A stretch of 64,000 bases of DNA from assembly GCA_022747635.1 (NCBI GenBank), contig JAKTNV010000005.1, forward strand, positions 51,128,013 to 51,192,012, written 5' to 3'. The position numbers were made by a program, and so were the translations under genes. Below the pieces are notes generated by a model that made no database searches, was not told the DNA's origin, and worked only from the letters and a program-made list of their open reading frames with translations. Shown piece after piece: positions 47,000 to 60,789 of this stretch. Position 1 is the first letter of the stretch, and every line of letters begins with the position of its first letter. Source of the stretch: Hetaerina americana. Taxonomy: Eukaryota > Arthropoda > Insecta > Odonata > Calopterygidae.

Positions 47000-49900
47000 T
47001 AGATATATTCTTTAATTTACATGATGTAATTTGATTCAAAGATACCATCCATGCTGAGTACATTTAGCAAAGAATTGTTTGTGAAAATATCGGGAGAAAT
47101 ATTCTCCATTAATAAACTTTCCTAGATACACACATTAGCACAATTATAACCGTCTTATGCAATAGGGACTAAGTTTAAAAATTGCCCCCAGTCAAATGTC
47201 CTAACATGATATTTAAAATATCTTATCAATCCGTTATCCTAAATATATAAATACTGTTTGAAAGGGATTTTCTAAATCTATTGTTGACTTATTGGCTTTA
47301 AGAGAAGTGTACTTTGAAACTTGAAATAGTTTTTAAAAGTCCTTGATTTTGATATGAAATTGGTAAATAATGCTTTCAAAAGTAATAATATTGGTAATTC
47401 ATTAGGAAACAGAAATGATAGGCGCTATAAATTAGATTCCAAGGAAACTACTGGCTATTTTCCTTATAATCCGTTAAAAACCGTTGCATGAGACTGAGAA
47501 TTTTTTTTAAAACTTTGAAAATTGCCATCCAAATTTCAGCTCCACACAAGGGTAATTAGGATTTATTATTCCCACGGGAGTAAACCAGAGAAAATTTTAG
47601 AAATTATATTTACATTACGCTTCTAAAGATTCAGTTACCAAATTCGTTGACGACATTACCAGCTGAGCGCGTTTATTTAGTTGCATATTTTATGATATGA
47701 CAAACATTACCGAATTACTTTCTCTTGGCATATAACATTACGGAGACGCATGAAAAGCAGAATTTATACATTATTCGTGGATGTTTTGAGAAATACTCAG
47801 ATTTTAAAATCAACTCGGATGACCAATGCACACAATACTTGGCATAAACCACTTCTCTGCTTAATCCCGAGACACTCGCTGCCTGGCCCAACACGATATA
47901 TTGATACATTTTCCTTTTCTTTATTCTCCTTCATCTTTATTGTTTTTCTTCGCCTGTCTGAACTCATGATCTCAGCTTACGTAAAACAATAAACAGGTTT
48001 TCACCACTCCATTTTTTTCCACCAATCAAAAGGCAATAGTTTCACCGGATACGTACGGTATACTTAATAGAAACTCTGATTTTCCAACTATTTTTCCCTC
48101 TAGTTTCAGAAACGCTTACACATCCTTTACTATCCGTAATAAAAAAAGAAGAATTTGCGATCTCGTTTCAGTGGTCGAGTGTTTATCGAAAGAGACCATT
48201 GAACGGCAATCAATCAAAGCACTGAGGACACCTTGACCGGTTAGGTTGCCTACAGAAAAGATGATCGGAAGAGAAGAAGAGTTTGATAAATAGATCCGTT
48301 TCACTTCTGTTTGCCATTGCCCAATATGAACCCCAAGTTAACGGCTCAATAAAAAACAATTCGTAGAATTCGACCTGAATTATAGACAAATAAAGATGTG
48401 AATGCAAGCGTGTCCGATCAAATTAACGAGAAATCGTTGACTACCAAGCAGTCTCAAGAAATGTACACAAATATGAACTAATTCACACGCAGCAACAGAG
48501 ATACACCATTTAAAAATTTAAGTGTTTTTGTTTCATGAAAGTGTTTTCATGATTATAACAGAATATATGCTTTTTTATGTACATGGCACTTAAAGTCGTC
48601 ACATCAGAAACTCATCACGTTTTCAACCAATACTGAAAGGATAAGGGTGTGGAGAAAAAAGGAGGTAAAGCTCAAAACATTCTCGTAATTTGTTAGTACC
48701 CTTGAGACAAAATTGAGACGTCGAGATTTCCCACTGAGTTTTTGAATAAGCAATAAGATCACTATACCGAAAATACCCGGGCAATGAAAAATATTTCCAG
48801 ATATATTTAGCGCAAGAGTCACTTTAAAAAAATCAAAATGGAAATGCAATCATCATCATCATAATTATCGAACAAAGATTCAAATCATATAATATAAACA
48901 TAAATAAATCAATAATGTATGTGTTTAAAAAAATCTCCAACTCATAGAGGAGAAAGTTAAGTTAAAATATCAAATAGAACAACTGTATATGTTAGGAGAA
49001 ATATCATTATATATCGGTAAATTTTTTTGTGCACAACTATAACAAATGAGAAAAGGGCTTCATTTTAGACGCCTGTAAAATGCAGCATGAATAATGATAG
49101 GAAAAAATTAATTACATTAAATGATGAAATTAATGTTCATTTAGGATATAGTTTAAGAAAAACTCGAAGTTACTTTGTATGCTCATTTAAAAGCAACAAG
49201 ACAGAATTTCAAGAGAAAAACTGCATTTTATGTCATTCTTCATCCTTTTGTATACATCTTTTTATAAACTGGTCTCAGGAGGATTTAATGTCATATCTTT
49301 GAGGGCGTTACGTGTCGGTGTGTGTTTCATGATTAAAAAACATACAAATACTTGAAAATAAGAAGATAAGACTTTAAAACATGAAAACAATTCTATGCGA
49401 GTTATTTAATCATAGCTTTGACAGATTTCACAGCTTACACTTCCGTTTTCTTGCCAATAAGGTGAATTGTAAATAGCTACAATAAGGCGTATCTCGTTCT
49501 AAAACTTTTACGTCTATTTTAGGAATGTTGCAACCGCTCCCTATTTTCTTCCCTCAGTGGATACGGAAAGTTCGTTATGAAGTCAAAGATTAGGAAATAA
49601 ATGTAATTTGAGTTCATTTCACAAGTCAGTTGAAATTTTTGCAAGATAAAGTAACAGAAAGGAAATCCTTGATCTAAGTTACTTAAACTGAAAGGAGGAA
49701 GGAAAAAGTCGGCGCGGAGGGAACGGAGAGACAGAGGGATGTTGAGTAGAATTGATGTCGTGTCTTCATTCATCACGCCGAAGGTTTTTTCTCACCCCTT
49801 TCTGCCTTTTCCTCATCTTTCTTAACCCTGTTACCCTGAGCAAACACTCGCAGTAGAAGAAGGAAGAAGTTAGCAGATAGTCGAGTGCTCCACAGCGATG

Positions 49901-52085
49901 GCCTCTGCTTGACCGTTACGTATAAATGTAAGGAATGGAATATAAAATAAAAAATTGGAACAAGTTTGAACTAAAGATCAAGATTAATATGTACTAAGGT
50001 CATGAGTAGATAAATACTGTCAAAGTTATACGAGGTAGGATCTTAACGGGGAATTAACTTGGTTACATTTTCACTGGCTTCCCATACCGAGGGTTCCTGT
50101 TCGGATTCCAATGGTGGGAAATATTTCTGTGGCATATTTAGTTATGCAGAGAGTAGAATATGTTTTGTTATTTGACACAAACAACTAGCAAATTCGAAAA
50201 CTTATTTTGTTCAGAGCGGGATTCAAGTACTTTCGATGAAGCTTTTTTCATATATGTTTTTCTGCCAAAGTTCTCTTCCGCTCCTGAGATATGAATTCAG
50301 ACCTAATTACCTTGATCACGAATATTTCTTTTTTCTAAAAACTTCATAATTATTTACATAACTACTGAAAGATTTTTCAAAGTATTAATATGTGCGATAC
50401 AGCTAAAAACATTTTAATATCAGTGTCTGGTAATGGCTCTTCTGCTGAAACTATAATAACTTTGCAATTGTGATTACTTTTTCTCGAACAACTGCTGATT
50501 CCAGAAGGAACTTAGATAGAAAATCGTCATTATTTAGGGGGAATATTGGGACTATGGAGTCTCTTCTACCACCACATTCGTCATACATTTAAATTATTAA
50601 ACTTATAGATAAATTTCACAATTTATACATACCAAGCAATATAATTGATGCACATAGTATCTTAGGACTAACATACAGCAACACAATACATTAGTTGCCC
50701 AGTAAAAGAATAACTATAACACAAAATGTACAACATACGCACAATACATACGAATACTATGCATACACATACCAATGCATGCAAGCAATACTTTCAAAAC
50801 AATATTAGAGAATTGGAAAACAATAAGAACTTAAATAGCATAAAAGAGACACCCAACTTAGTTAAAAGGCTAAATATACTTATGAACCCCGAGAAAATCA
50901 CGGATCAGGTTTTATATTCTCCTCAAAATGAATACAGTGATAACGATTGGCCAGATGCATGTATCTTAACTCCCCAGGGACCTTCCGGTCTGAACGCTTT
51001 TGCGTGGGAGAGATGGGACCTCGAAACTTAACTTTCCTTTCTTAACCCGAGTACCTAAAAACGTCCACATACTGCGATGGCCTATTGTCCACGATCTTGA
51101 TTAGTCGCTCCCTCGACACAAGAAGTGTCTCATGCTTTATTTTCCGAAGGCGAGAGAGAAAGAGAGATGCCAGCTAGTGGGATGGTAGGGAGGGAAAGAG
51201 GGAGGAAAACACTTCTCAGGAGGAGAAGACCTATTTTTATCCCTACCATTTATCTCAGAAGAGATAGTTCTCCATCTCTTCCGAACACTTTCCCCAGAGG
51301 TTCGAAGGCATCAGCAAGATAAGGAGGTTTTTCAGCGATTTTCGAGGTTAACAGTGCTTCCGTTCTTTATCTCTTGTCACCTTATATTTTAGCTACCCAT
51401 TTCTTACGCGCTCAAAAAAAGAATGATCAGTAATCTTATGTGATCCAATTATTTTCGTGAAATTTGTATTGGCAATGATTGAAGGTCACCCAAAAAAACC
51501 AGCTATTTTGCATTAAAACTTATTTTTCTTCAGGTTAGCTGTGGTTATTTATATTTTGGCTCAAGTCACTTTGCTGGATAAAACTATGGTAAAATGAAGG
51601 GTTGCCAGTGCCGGGTCAACACAAAAGAGAACGATAATCTTGAAAGTAAAGTAAGCTTTCGCGTTCAGGCATACTCTATTTCACTTGGCAGTGTTTATTT
51701 AAAAAAAGCAAGTTTCCTCATACTGAGGGTTATCTTGCCCAAAAACGATTAATCCAAGCAAAGTACAGAGCAAAGAGAAAGGGATTTAATGCATACGTAT
51801 AAAAAGAGAGATGAATATTAATTGGCTACAATTAAAGTTAATGCAAAAATATCTCAACTCGTGCGCAAGGCTCATGCGCAATGCCTTTATTAGCTAATGG
51901 ACCATTCATTGGCATATGATTTATTTTTGTACTATGCTTAGTTTAATATGATGTTATAGATCATTGACTTGTAAATTATCATGAATACATTAATTACAAT
52001 GCATTACATAATGCACAGAGGTCTAAAAAGCATATTCATGTACGAAATAGTACAATGCGATGATAGATTTTTCGCAAAGATTCTA
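47000..52085. other. No gene seen
   Basis: AT-rich with random frames. Segments near 49680-49900 and 50930-51340 are slightly GC-richer, the latter with GA-rich runs; frames there have no family resemblance. Confidence 0.5.
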
Positions 52086-52087
52086 CA

Positions 52088-52152
52088 TTTAAATCTAGAT
52101 AATACTCCGAAAGCCGCCACAAGGGCATGTGGCGGGGGGTGTTACATCACAA
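52088..52152 (-). mobile_element. Family D retroposon 3' end, short minus copy
   Basis: The minus strand reads GTGATGTAACACCCCCCGCC, ACATGCCCTTGTGGCGGCTT, TCGGAGTATTATCTAGATTT, the same order as the 3' ends of the long copies at 29.0 and 53.95 kb. Only about 65 bp are present, the typical outcome of severe 5' truncation of a retroposon. Confidence 0.75.
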
Positions 52153-52203
52153 CCCGTAAATAGTAAATACGATTCCAAGTAATTCTTCAGAGGAATCACG
52201 CTA

Positions 52204-52575
52204 TATAAGGACGAGACGCTTTAATCCGGACGAATTTCAATTTGAATTTATCGCCATATCTTAGTTCAACTGAAGTCACGATTGGCGTTCTTGAAATCTA
52301 TAGGCATCTAGTAAACAGTCATAACCTAAAAATGACCGATATGTTACGCACAAGTGCGGAGTACCATCGAAGAACCGCTATTATCGAAAGTGCTCACGCT
52401 GAGGGTTGTATTTCAAAATATTTCAATTCTCCTGGTACCCAAAATCAACTGTTTACGATATTGTGGTTAAGTATAATGCCTCGGAGAAGTCTGGGGAAGG
52501 TTTAGCTAGCCCGGTAAGGAAATCTCATTCGAGGAAACGCGTGCTTGTCCGGATTTAAGCACCGCACCCTGTTTA
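52204..52575 (+). mobile_element. Miniature deletion derivative of the Tc1/mariner element
   Basis: The left end TTTAATCCGGACGAATTTCA and right end CTTGTCCGGATTTAAGCACC (then GCACCCTG) match the ends of the element at 44910-46207. The interior encodes the start of the same transposase (YRHLVN, MLRTSAEYHRRTAIIESAHA, then in another frame ASEKSGEGLASPVRK) and is joined directly to the right end. About 370 bp remain of 1.3 kb. TA lies at the right boundary. Confidence 0.9.
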
Positions 52576-52579
52576 TGTA

Positions 52580-53560
52580 GTGACAGTGAAACATTTCTGG
52601 CACCCCTAGTTTCTGTCGAGGAATAACAATGTACCAAACTTTCAGTATAATGGTCCGTTAAGTTTTAAGGATGCTTTTAGAGCAATCAGATGCCATACTT
52701 GAGTTTTGAATTGGACTTCCTTGAGGGTGACTTTTATGAAATATTCATACGTATATTCAAGGGAAGACTTGGATCCAAAGCTTAGTTTGTAAATGCCCGA
52801 CCCTTTCCTACTGAGAGATGAGGACGAAAACCCATTCTTCTTAATGGGGGAATACCTCACGTCAACAAGTGGGCAAGGTCGTTATAATTCATACATAATA
52901 TGTCACCGCAAGCAAAGATGTATTGCCATTTTTTATGCGAATTCATTTTGAAGCAACTTCCTTAAATCTCATTTCGCCTGTTAACGGAAAGTAATGCCTC
53001 TCGAATGGTTCAGTGCATTATAAAAACTAGTTTTTCGTATTTCACTAGAAGCAGATTAGAATGAAAATTCTAAGCATCAATTTCTAGTGACGTATTATTG
53101 CATCTGACGTTGGCCAAAATGTATAAAATTCGATCAGAGATATTTCAATTTTTTTCCGTCGGAAATTCACGAATTTATTTTTTCCCGACATTTTTTCCAG
53201 GCTTCATTGGATTCCGCTATAATATTTAGGAAGATATTTGACAAGGGTTTTCAATTACACCTTTCACTCTTAGTTTCGGTTTTATTCAAAATCTAAAGGA
53301 ATGCAACGCATTGCACTCCCACGATACATTTAAGAACACCGTCAACAAAACCACCTATCTACAGAGGAGACTCTCTGGTTTCTACATATCACTGAAATAA
53401 ATTTGAATGATTAAAATATTAGTTTCACAAATTTTAAAATTCTCCTCCTCAATCAAACACCAGGTAAACACAAAAATTTGACATAACATTAGTTCTTTAG
53501 CGGTCTTTGGTCATTAAGTATATGCGAGGGAAGAAACAAAAGATATTATTTGATAGAATT
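52580..53560. other. No gene seen
   Basis: AT-rich DNA with no repeats shared with the rest of the window. Confidence 0.5.
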
Positions 53561-53564
53561 TATA

Positions 53565-53995
53565 ATTACATGTTATACAAGTACCCTTTCCCTTTCAATC
53601 CCTCGTCCCTCTCCGCGGGGGGAAATTCCTGCTACCTGCAACGTTGGGTCGCATTCCCGGCCTTTTACAGACTCTTTGGGGGTAGAGTGTTTCGTGGTGC
53701 ATTTTCATGTGGTAGTGATGTTTCAATTTCTTGCTTGTTGCGTCCGGGCTTCCGTGTTGTAGGATGGCTTTCGTGCTGCATCATGGGGTGCAGTTTTTTA
53801 GTTGTTTTGCGGTATATGTGTTTGCATGAGTATTGGATGAAGGGATTTTTGCATGAGTGTGTGCGCTGCTGTGGGTTTGATTTTCCGTGTTGTTTTTTTG
53901 CATGTGGTATTTTTCCTTTTACGGTTAGTGACCTAACACCCCCCGCCACACGCCCTTGCGGCGGCTTGCGGGGTATTATGTAGATAGATGTAGAT
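53565..53995 (+). mobile_element. Family D repeat, second long copy
   Basis: About 430 bp closely matching 28640-29056, ending CTTGCGGCGGCTTGCGGGGT, ATTATGTAGATAGATG, TAGATG. The short tandem GTAGAT/GATA tail marks the 3' end. A 158-codon plus-strand frame and a 117-codon minus-strand frame are both open; neither is recognisable. Confidence 0.85.
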
Positions 53996-53999
53996 GTAC

Positions 54000-56900
54000 A
54001 GGTATAACGTTTCAGCAACTTTTAAAAAATCACCTCACTAAGTTATCTATGATTCACCTCAAAAACGTAATACCCAAGGCTCCAAAATAAATTGTTTAAA
54101 TAACAATAATAATTCTAAATAGATAGCTGCTAATCATTTTCAAAGTCTATTCGAAAAAAATAATTGTGGTAGAGCTTTCAGTTTTCATCAAAAGTATGTT
54201 TCTTATTTGTAAATTATTGATCAAATCCATCACGAGGAATCAATTTTCCTTAGTCTAAGATAACGTACATTATGTTAACGGACGGATTAAAACAGTCTTT
54301 CGCCATTTTTAATAATTCAGTTTCTTTTGATGCAATGCTTTGAGCTGTGGTGGGCAAACATATCTGAAAACATAAAATGATATCAACGCCTATATTGCTA
54401 CTGTGATCTGTTTTGGGCGTGGGACTGAGAATAATAAAAAAATTATAAATATGGGTAGCCAAATGTAGTTTTTTTAATAACTTTGAAGTTGAGAACTCAT
54501 GTCCTGATTTAATTTCTTTTTGTCATTTTTTTATCAACGCTTTAATGCTCTTGTCTGTCAAATTATAATTTACGTCAAGCTCACAAAAATATGTAATAGT
54601 TAAAAGAGCAGAAAAATAATCAAGCCAGCTTTAAATTAAGCCCAATTTACCCCTAAAACTGAACAAAGGTCTCCAATTAAGTTTCCTTATGAACTCTGAA
54701 ATTGTTATGATAGCGTGAGAAACGTGTTGAATAAGGAAGCACCGCCATAGAGAGTGGCATTAAATGCAGGCATTTAAAAGGCAGCTAAAAGGACGAATTA
54801 ATGGAAGACAGAACACACCGGCTCTTGACTTTGACGAGGGTTTGTGTGACTCCAATGATGGTGGCATATGACATAAGGTTGGCTTCAGTTCGTCATTCAG
54901 GACGGAAACTTTATGTGGGAATAAGGGGAAGAGATATGGAACTCAGTCAATCGTCAGCGTCATAACCCACTCCCGACAGGAGTTGTCACTGCCATCATCT
55001 TACCATTTTGATTATCTCCACTGCCTCGGTGTATATAAAATATTTTCGGTTACATGAAGTATAAGTATTTGACTATAAAGTGAAGCTTAGTTGTTTTTGC
55101 AATGGAACCATTACCATTCATTACTTTTTGCATACTTACTTTTTGCGATATTAATCTCCTAGCACCATATTTCTCTTCCCTTACTGAGTTATTTTACTAA
55201 TTATGGTGTAATTTTCTTCCTTTTCATTTGCATTAACCATAATTATTTTTGAAAAAACGAAGATATAAACTAACGACCATGTGAATACTTTGAATTATAA
55301 TATACGATCTTCTTAATCGATGCAAAAATATTTTAGTTTCCACAGAATAGCGGGAACCACACATTTATTATTGTAACTATGGACATCCATTATTTTTACT
55401 AAGTCGCACTTGATTTCATTACGTGATATGCTCCTTTGAAAAGATTACTCCTCATTTAAGGCAATTACTGCAGTAGTTTATGATGATAAAACGAATGAAA
55501 ACGATTGATCTTATTGGATAAATTATATGATACACTTCAATGAAAATGTTTCGAGCCAATAAAAATAATCTTAGACGCTGGAATTATGAAAACAATGGTC
55601 TCCTGTAGTGTTTGCATATAGCTGATCGACCATTATTCAAAATACAGACTAAAATCTTGGATGAATCGTTGACGAGACTGGAGAAAGACTCCATTTTAAT
55701 CTTTTAGAATTTTAATTGAGAGAAATCAGGATAAGTTAACGGTCTAAGTCCATTCTTTTATAAAACACATACATTTTTACAGGTTAATTCATTATTAAAC
55801 TTTTTAAAACATTACGGGAGGGTAAAAATTCCAAAACATTGACTTATATGCACATGGCCATAAAATTTAATTATTAAAAATTTAACACTATCTTTATGAA
55901 AAATTATTATTAAAATTGGCCTTCAAGGGCAAAATAATAAACTCATGCTATGTATTTCAATTATTTGTTGTAGCAATAACTGCCCTTGAGTTTTCATACA
56001 TTACTTTTATTTGTGTAATCAGTAGATTTAATCCACAGGTGCCTACACGCTCAACTTCTTCTTCACCTAAATGCGGACAATGGATTAGCTCTTCCGAGCA
56101 CGATTTATACCGCAGCAACTCTAGGTAAGGTCCACTTGAAAGTTCACCCCCGCGCATGCAATTTAAACCACAGGAAGATATTAAGAGTTGCAAATCCTCC
56201 TCAGTTCCTGAGTCAGCTCAAGATAGTACGCCATGAGTGTGGGAAATAATTTATCGGAAACTCATCGGCGTAGGAGAGGTTATACAGGGTCGGGTAAACC
56301 TTTCAGCGAGAGCTACCCTCCCTCCTCTAATAGGTCGATGAATTGATGAAGCTCGTGGACCTAGCATCATCAACAACGCGGTCTCAAGAGCAGCCCTCCT
56401 CTCGGAGATGGAGGATCAGGCCTAGCGGCGGTGGATGGAGACGCGAGAAGAGAAGGCGGAAGCCAAGTTCCCCCCACATAATTAATTCCGCTGCAGCCGC
56501 AAACACGAGCACTCAATCAACGGCGGAACTCGAACCATGGCCGAAACCATTTTCCACTTGATTACATCCATCAATGTTACAAAACCACGACACATCCATG
56601 ACACGATCTAAATTAACCGTACTTAATTGTCGTCATATGCACACACGATGAAAACTTCTTGATGATGAGTTAATAAGCCATTTGAACTCGGGTGACAAGG
56701 GGGAGTCGTGATATGTCTCAGCCACATAATTTGTCCAGCTGTCAGTTTTATTCCACCATGGTGACAAGACCTAATCAAAAGCGTTCCACCGAGGTCTTCC
56801 TAAATTCACGGAGGAAAATTTATGACGCGTTTTTTTCACAAGATCATGCTTTAAACCGAATATATTCAATAAAGGTACACACATTTATATTTGTGATCAA

Positions 56901-59720
56901 CACGCAATATTGTTCCAGCTTGCTTCGTCTCTTAACAAAGATCTTGTTGTAAATTTTATTTTATCTTCGATCAATGAAGCGAGTGATAAACATACTCGGC
57001 TCTTTTTGATTTTTATTCGATACATTTCACATCCAATGAAGTGGAAGTAACAATGTACACAATAAAGTGAACTGCTTAAATCGGTTATCATTAATTCAAA
57101 GAATGTTAATGGAGAAAATAAGCCGCTTCTAAAATATCTAAGCCCACTCAGTATGATATGTGGACTCTAGTGAATGTTTAGTATAATAAATGAAAATGTA
57201 CTCCCACCAATAAAGTGCCACTTATGGAGGAGGCTGGTACTTATACGTATACCATCGATATGCTTCTCTGTAGTAAGTAATGATCTCCGTGATAGTGACA
57301 GAATTGTATTGCAAATAAATGCATTGTGGAAGTAACAAAGAGATCGATTTGAAAGGGGAAATTCTCTCCATTCACAAATTTACGCCGAAGACTATTTGAA
57401 AGATGCATAGATCGATCAACCTAAATTGATCAAAAGTTATATATTAGACTTATGGCTTAATTAGCCCTGGTAAAATTACAGCAAGTAACATGAATTATTT
57501 ACATTAATTCATATCATTTCTCAAATATTCTCCTATAATTCTGATATTTTACATTGAACTTTGGTGAAACAGTCTAGAAAACTAAGACACGAATTCCTGA
57601 TCTTATGTTAGAACTATGAGTTTTTAAAAATTAATGGTCTATAATTCTTTCACATAAAACTATTTCGATCATTTTTAAAACCATCTGTGAAAGCTTTACT
57701 CTTCTGCAATAATTGTTCAGATTATTTCTATATCTTCTGCCATATCAGGACCCTCCTTTCAATGGCAGCACCTTATATCGGTGATGAGATCCTGATTGGT
57801 AGGCTTTATCAAATTACATAGTTCAATTATTAAGTAAAGCTAAGAATTTATGGCTACTTTACCTATATTATGACATTCTAAGGACATTTTATTTGTAAAT
57901 ATTTTTCAATATTTTTAGGAATCTTAAACAAGACAAAACTATGAGATTTCATTATTACTTATATGGTTTTCCCCTTCGCGAGTAATATTATTACAAGTAT
58001 CTAATCAAAGATACCAAAATAAATAATCTCATAGGTAATAGAGTAATATGTTCAACGTTTGATTTCCTAGGAAAACGGAATTAGTCGAAACACCATAGTG
58101 TGCGAAAGACACACATCAAGCAGACGAGAAAAGAGTTCCATTCCCTATCTCGTCGTAGTTTACAATAAAATATGGTATCCGAACTATCATACGGTCTGAA
58201 TGAAACGCAGGAAGGAGTTAAAAATACAATTAGAATCAAAGTCGGGCCCTCCAATCTGTAGGAAAACACTCTAGTTACCCACAAATCAACCACTCTCATA
58301 TACGAATCTTACTGCTATCAAGGTAAATTACAATAGTTGGTATGGGAAAATGCAAAGCATATTTTTATAATTATCTCATTCCGATGTTCCCTGGTTTTAT
58401 TGAATTTTCACTTTAATTTCTACATTTTGAATCTAATGGGTGCTCAATGAATACGATAATCCCCTAAAGTAGTACATTTTATCTATTTACAATGCGCTTT
58501 AATTCCTCAGTCCAACTCGAAAAGTAATGATCTTAATTAGCGTTATAAAAGAATATTTTGTACAAATTTCAATTCAAAAAGATTTATTTACAGCCAATTA
58601 AAATCGACGTTTTGAAATTAAAACCAACGCACAGTATGACCTTGTCTGGAGTTTTTTGTGCTCTAATAGCGAACGGAATACCTTTGTGAGAGAAAAAAAG
58701 TAGAAATAGGAGACCCTCAGTAATCGCTCCTATTTAATCGAGGGTATCCGAAAATAGAACCTTGTAATTTGATTCCTCTTGACTTCTAAGTTTCGATTTA
58801 ATAATCTTATTAAATGCACTCGGGCATTTTAAAATAAAAAATTTCATAATTATTCACAAGGTAAAAACAAATTTTGGAGAAAGTTTTTCATTAGTTCGAA
58901 GTTTTGGAAAGTTAATTTATATTTTTGTGGTATAGGAGGGGTTGACTTCCCCAGCTAACTTCGGTGCGTACGAATGCTTTTTTGGCGGTACTGCTATTCG
59001 CATTTTGTTATTGTTGCATATTGGTTGACCTGCAGAAATGAAATTTACAATATTTTGCTTGATGCCGAAAGCTGGGAGTGAAAAATATTCACCCCTCTCA
59101 CCTCAGCTGCGAACGAACTCCAAAACCAGAATTCAGACTGCTAAAAAATCTTTAAAATCAAAAATAATAAAAATTTAACTTCAGTGAATAAATGCCTAAT
59201 TACACTAAAACTAACTACATTCCCAAAAAGATACCCTACACCTGTACCGAAGAGAAACTTTAATTACAAAAAAAATAATAGTTATAATGGGTATCCTGAG
59301 AGTATGGCTTTACTGCGAATCAATGAGTTGTAGCGTATTGCATACCAAGATATGAAACGGGATTTATCTTGTCGGAGGGTATATTCCATTCAAATTTCAT
59401 CTTAAAGAGTCATGCAACCTGGATATACTTAGATGACGCACAGAGAAGCTGCGATCTGAGTTAGTAAAAGAAGTAGTTGTAGGGGAGACCACCGACAGCT
59501 GAGGTCATTTTGAGTCCCTCTGGATGGGAAGCCAGTACCCTAGCCACCGCAATATCTCGATTCCCTGTTGTAGAACGGTAAATCACTCAAAAAAATGCAA
59601 GATTTTTATAAAACTCATTAATGCAAGAAGAAAGCTGGTGAAGGTTTGGGGATTTTTTAAGGAACTATTATTAAAATTAAAGGAGTGTACTCACTGGAAA
59701 ACTTGATGCAATAAAAGGTT
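54000..59720. other. No gene seen; one GC-richer patch
   Basis: About 56040-56560 is GC-richer. A frame at 55916-56128 ends near a donor-like TAGGTAAGG, but no family or acceptor supports an exon call. The rest is AT-rich. Confidence 0.45.
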
Positions 59721-59726
59721 GCAAAA

Positions 59727-59760
59727 TACGAGGGTAGTTTGAAAGGTGCTCGGAATCACC
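59727..59760 (+). repeat. Possible mariner-type terminus (solo)
   Basis: TACGAGGGTAGTTTGAAAGG followed by TGCTCGGAA resembles mariner termini that begin CGAGGGTNGTTTGA. I find no matching inverted end nearby and no transposase remnant, so this is a weak call. Confidence 0.3.
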
Positions 59761-60335
59761 ATCAGATGTCAGCGCTAGCGCAACGGGATTCCCGCGTAGA
59801 ACAAATAATAATTTAACTGAGCGAGAGAGATTAAGATAGTGCGACGAATGTGATGAGAAAATGTCACTTATCTCGTCGCCGTTAGAGAAGGGTCCTTAAA
59901 ATTTGACGACGATGATAAAAGTTATGAAAATGTTAATATTTATGTTAGTACGCGCAACAATGTCGAAAGACGCACCCGTTAATCTCAGTATTTAAGACAA
60001 TTTTAAGGGCCTTGGCTAAAAAAACTTTCAATTTTCACGCTGGCGCAATGCGCGGTATTGTACAGGGTCGTCATGCCCGTGAAAGTCGGTAATGATTAAA
60101 ACTTAAAGAGCTCCGAGTAGTATAAAACGGCAATATTGCATTACGCTTCTACACGTATGCGTCACTGAGATCGAAATTATTGCATTTCTCCTTTATCATT
60201 TAAAAATGTAGTTCACATTTTTTTGTATTCAAAGTACATCAAACCTTATCCATCCGATATTTTAATCCCCATTCTCCTTCCAAAGAAACTGCGGGAGATG
60301 CCGCAACAGTAACTTTTAACGGAGTCGGCCGTTAA

Positions 60336-60668
60336 GAGGACGCCTCGGTAGCTTAAGTGGCTAAAGCACTCGACCGGATATTGAGGGATTTGGATTCGAA
60401 TCCCAGTCAAGGCGAATGATTTTTACACTCTGAAATTGTTGCATTGAAATGCACATTAGCGGATGACTCCGTTAAAAGTTACTGTTGCGGCATCTCCCGC
60501 AGTTTCTTTGGAATTTGTCAAAGTATAAACGCCATAAGTTTTAAAGTTGGCTTTAACCTCGTGGACTGTGGCGCCTCGCGCATGAATACGAATGCCTGTG
60601 ACATTGTATGTACGGTATTTCGTCACAACATCTAGTTCCTTTAAAAGCCCCAAAATTTCAGTGTTTAA
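60336..60668 (+). mobile_element. SINE family A, longest unit
   Basis: The tRNA-like head (about 60340-60415) folds as a cloverleaf by eye. The acceptor is CGCCTCG / CAAGGCG with one mismatch, the D arm is AGC / GC, the anticodon stem is CTCGA / TTGAG with a CCGGATA loop, and there is a T arm with TTCGAAT. A body follows with AAATTGTTGCATTGAAATGC, GCATCTCCCGCAGTTTCTTT and about 150 bp not seen in the other copies, ending AAAATTTCAGTGTTTAA directly before the next unit. The C before the loop GGA and the SINE body argue against a functional tRNA. Confidence 0.85.
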
Positions 60669-60784
60669 GAGGACGCCTCGGTAGCTTAAGTGGCTAAAGC
60701 ACTCGACCGGATATTGAGGGATCTGGATTCGAATCCCAGTCAAGGCGAATGATTTTTACACTCTGAAATTGTTGTATTGAAATG
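60669..60784 (+). mobile_element. SINE family A, second unit (truncated)
   Basis: It begins GAGGACGCCTCGGTAGCTTA and is nearly identical to the preceding unit through GAAATTGTTGTATTGAAATG, where it stops at the target duplication. The direct abutment of two heads indicates a dimeric SINE transcript or tandem insertion. Confidence 0.85.
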
Positions 60785-60789
60785 CCCAT

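Noticed and set aside
53507..53983. 158-codon plus-strand open frame
   Set aside because: It lies almost wholly within the family D repeat, and the matching copy at 28.7 kb breaks the same frame.
55916..56193. Overlapping frames on both strands near a donor-like GGTAAGG
   Set aside because: Neither strand resembles a known protein. Composition alone does not support an exon.
60338..60415. Possible functional tRNA gene
   Set aside because: The cloverleaf is good, but the anticodon loop lacks the usual T before the anticodon. The sequence continues into a repeated SINE body and occurs in several diverged copies.
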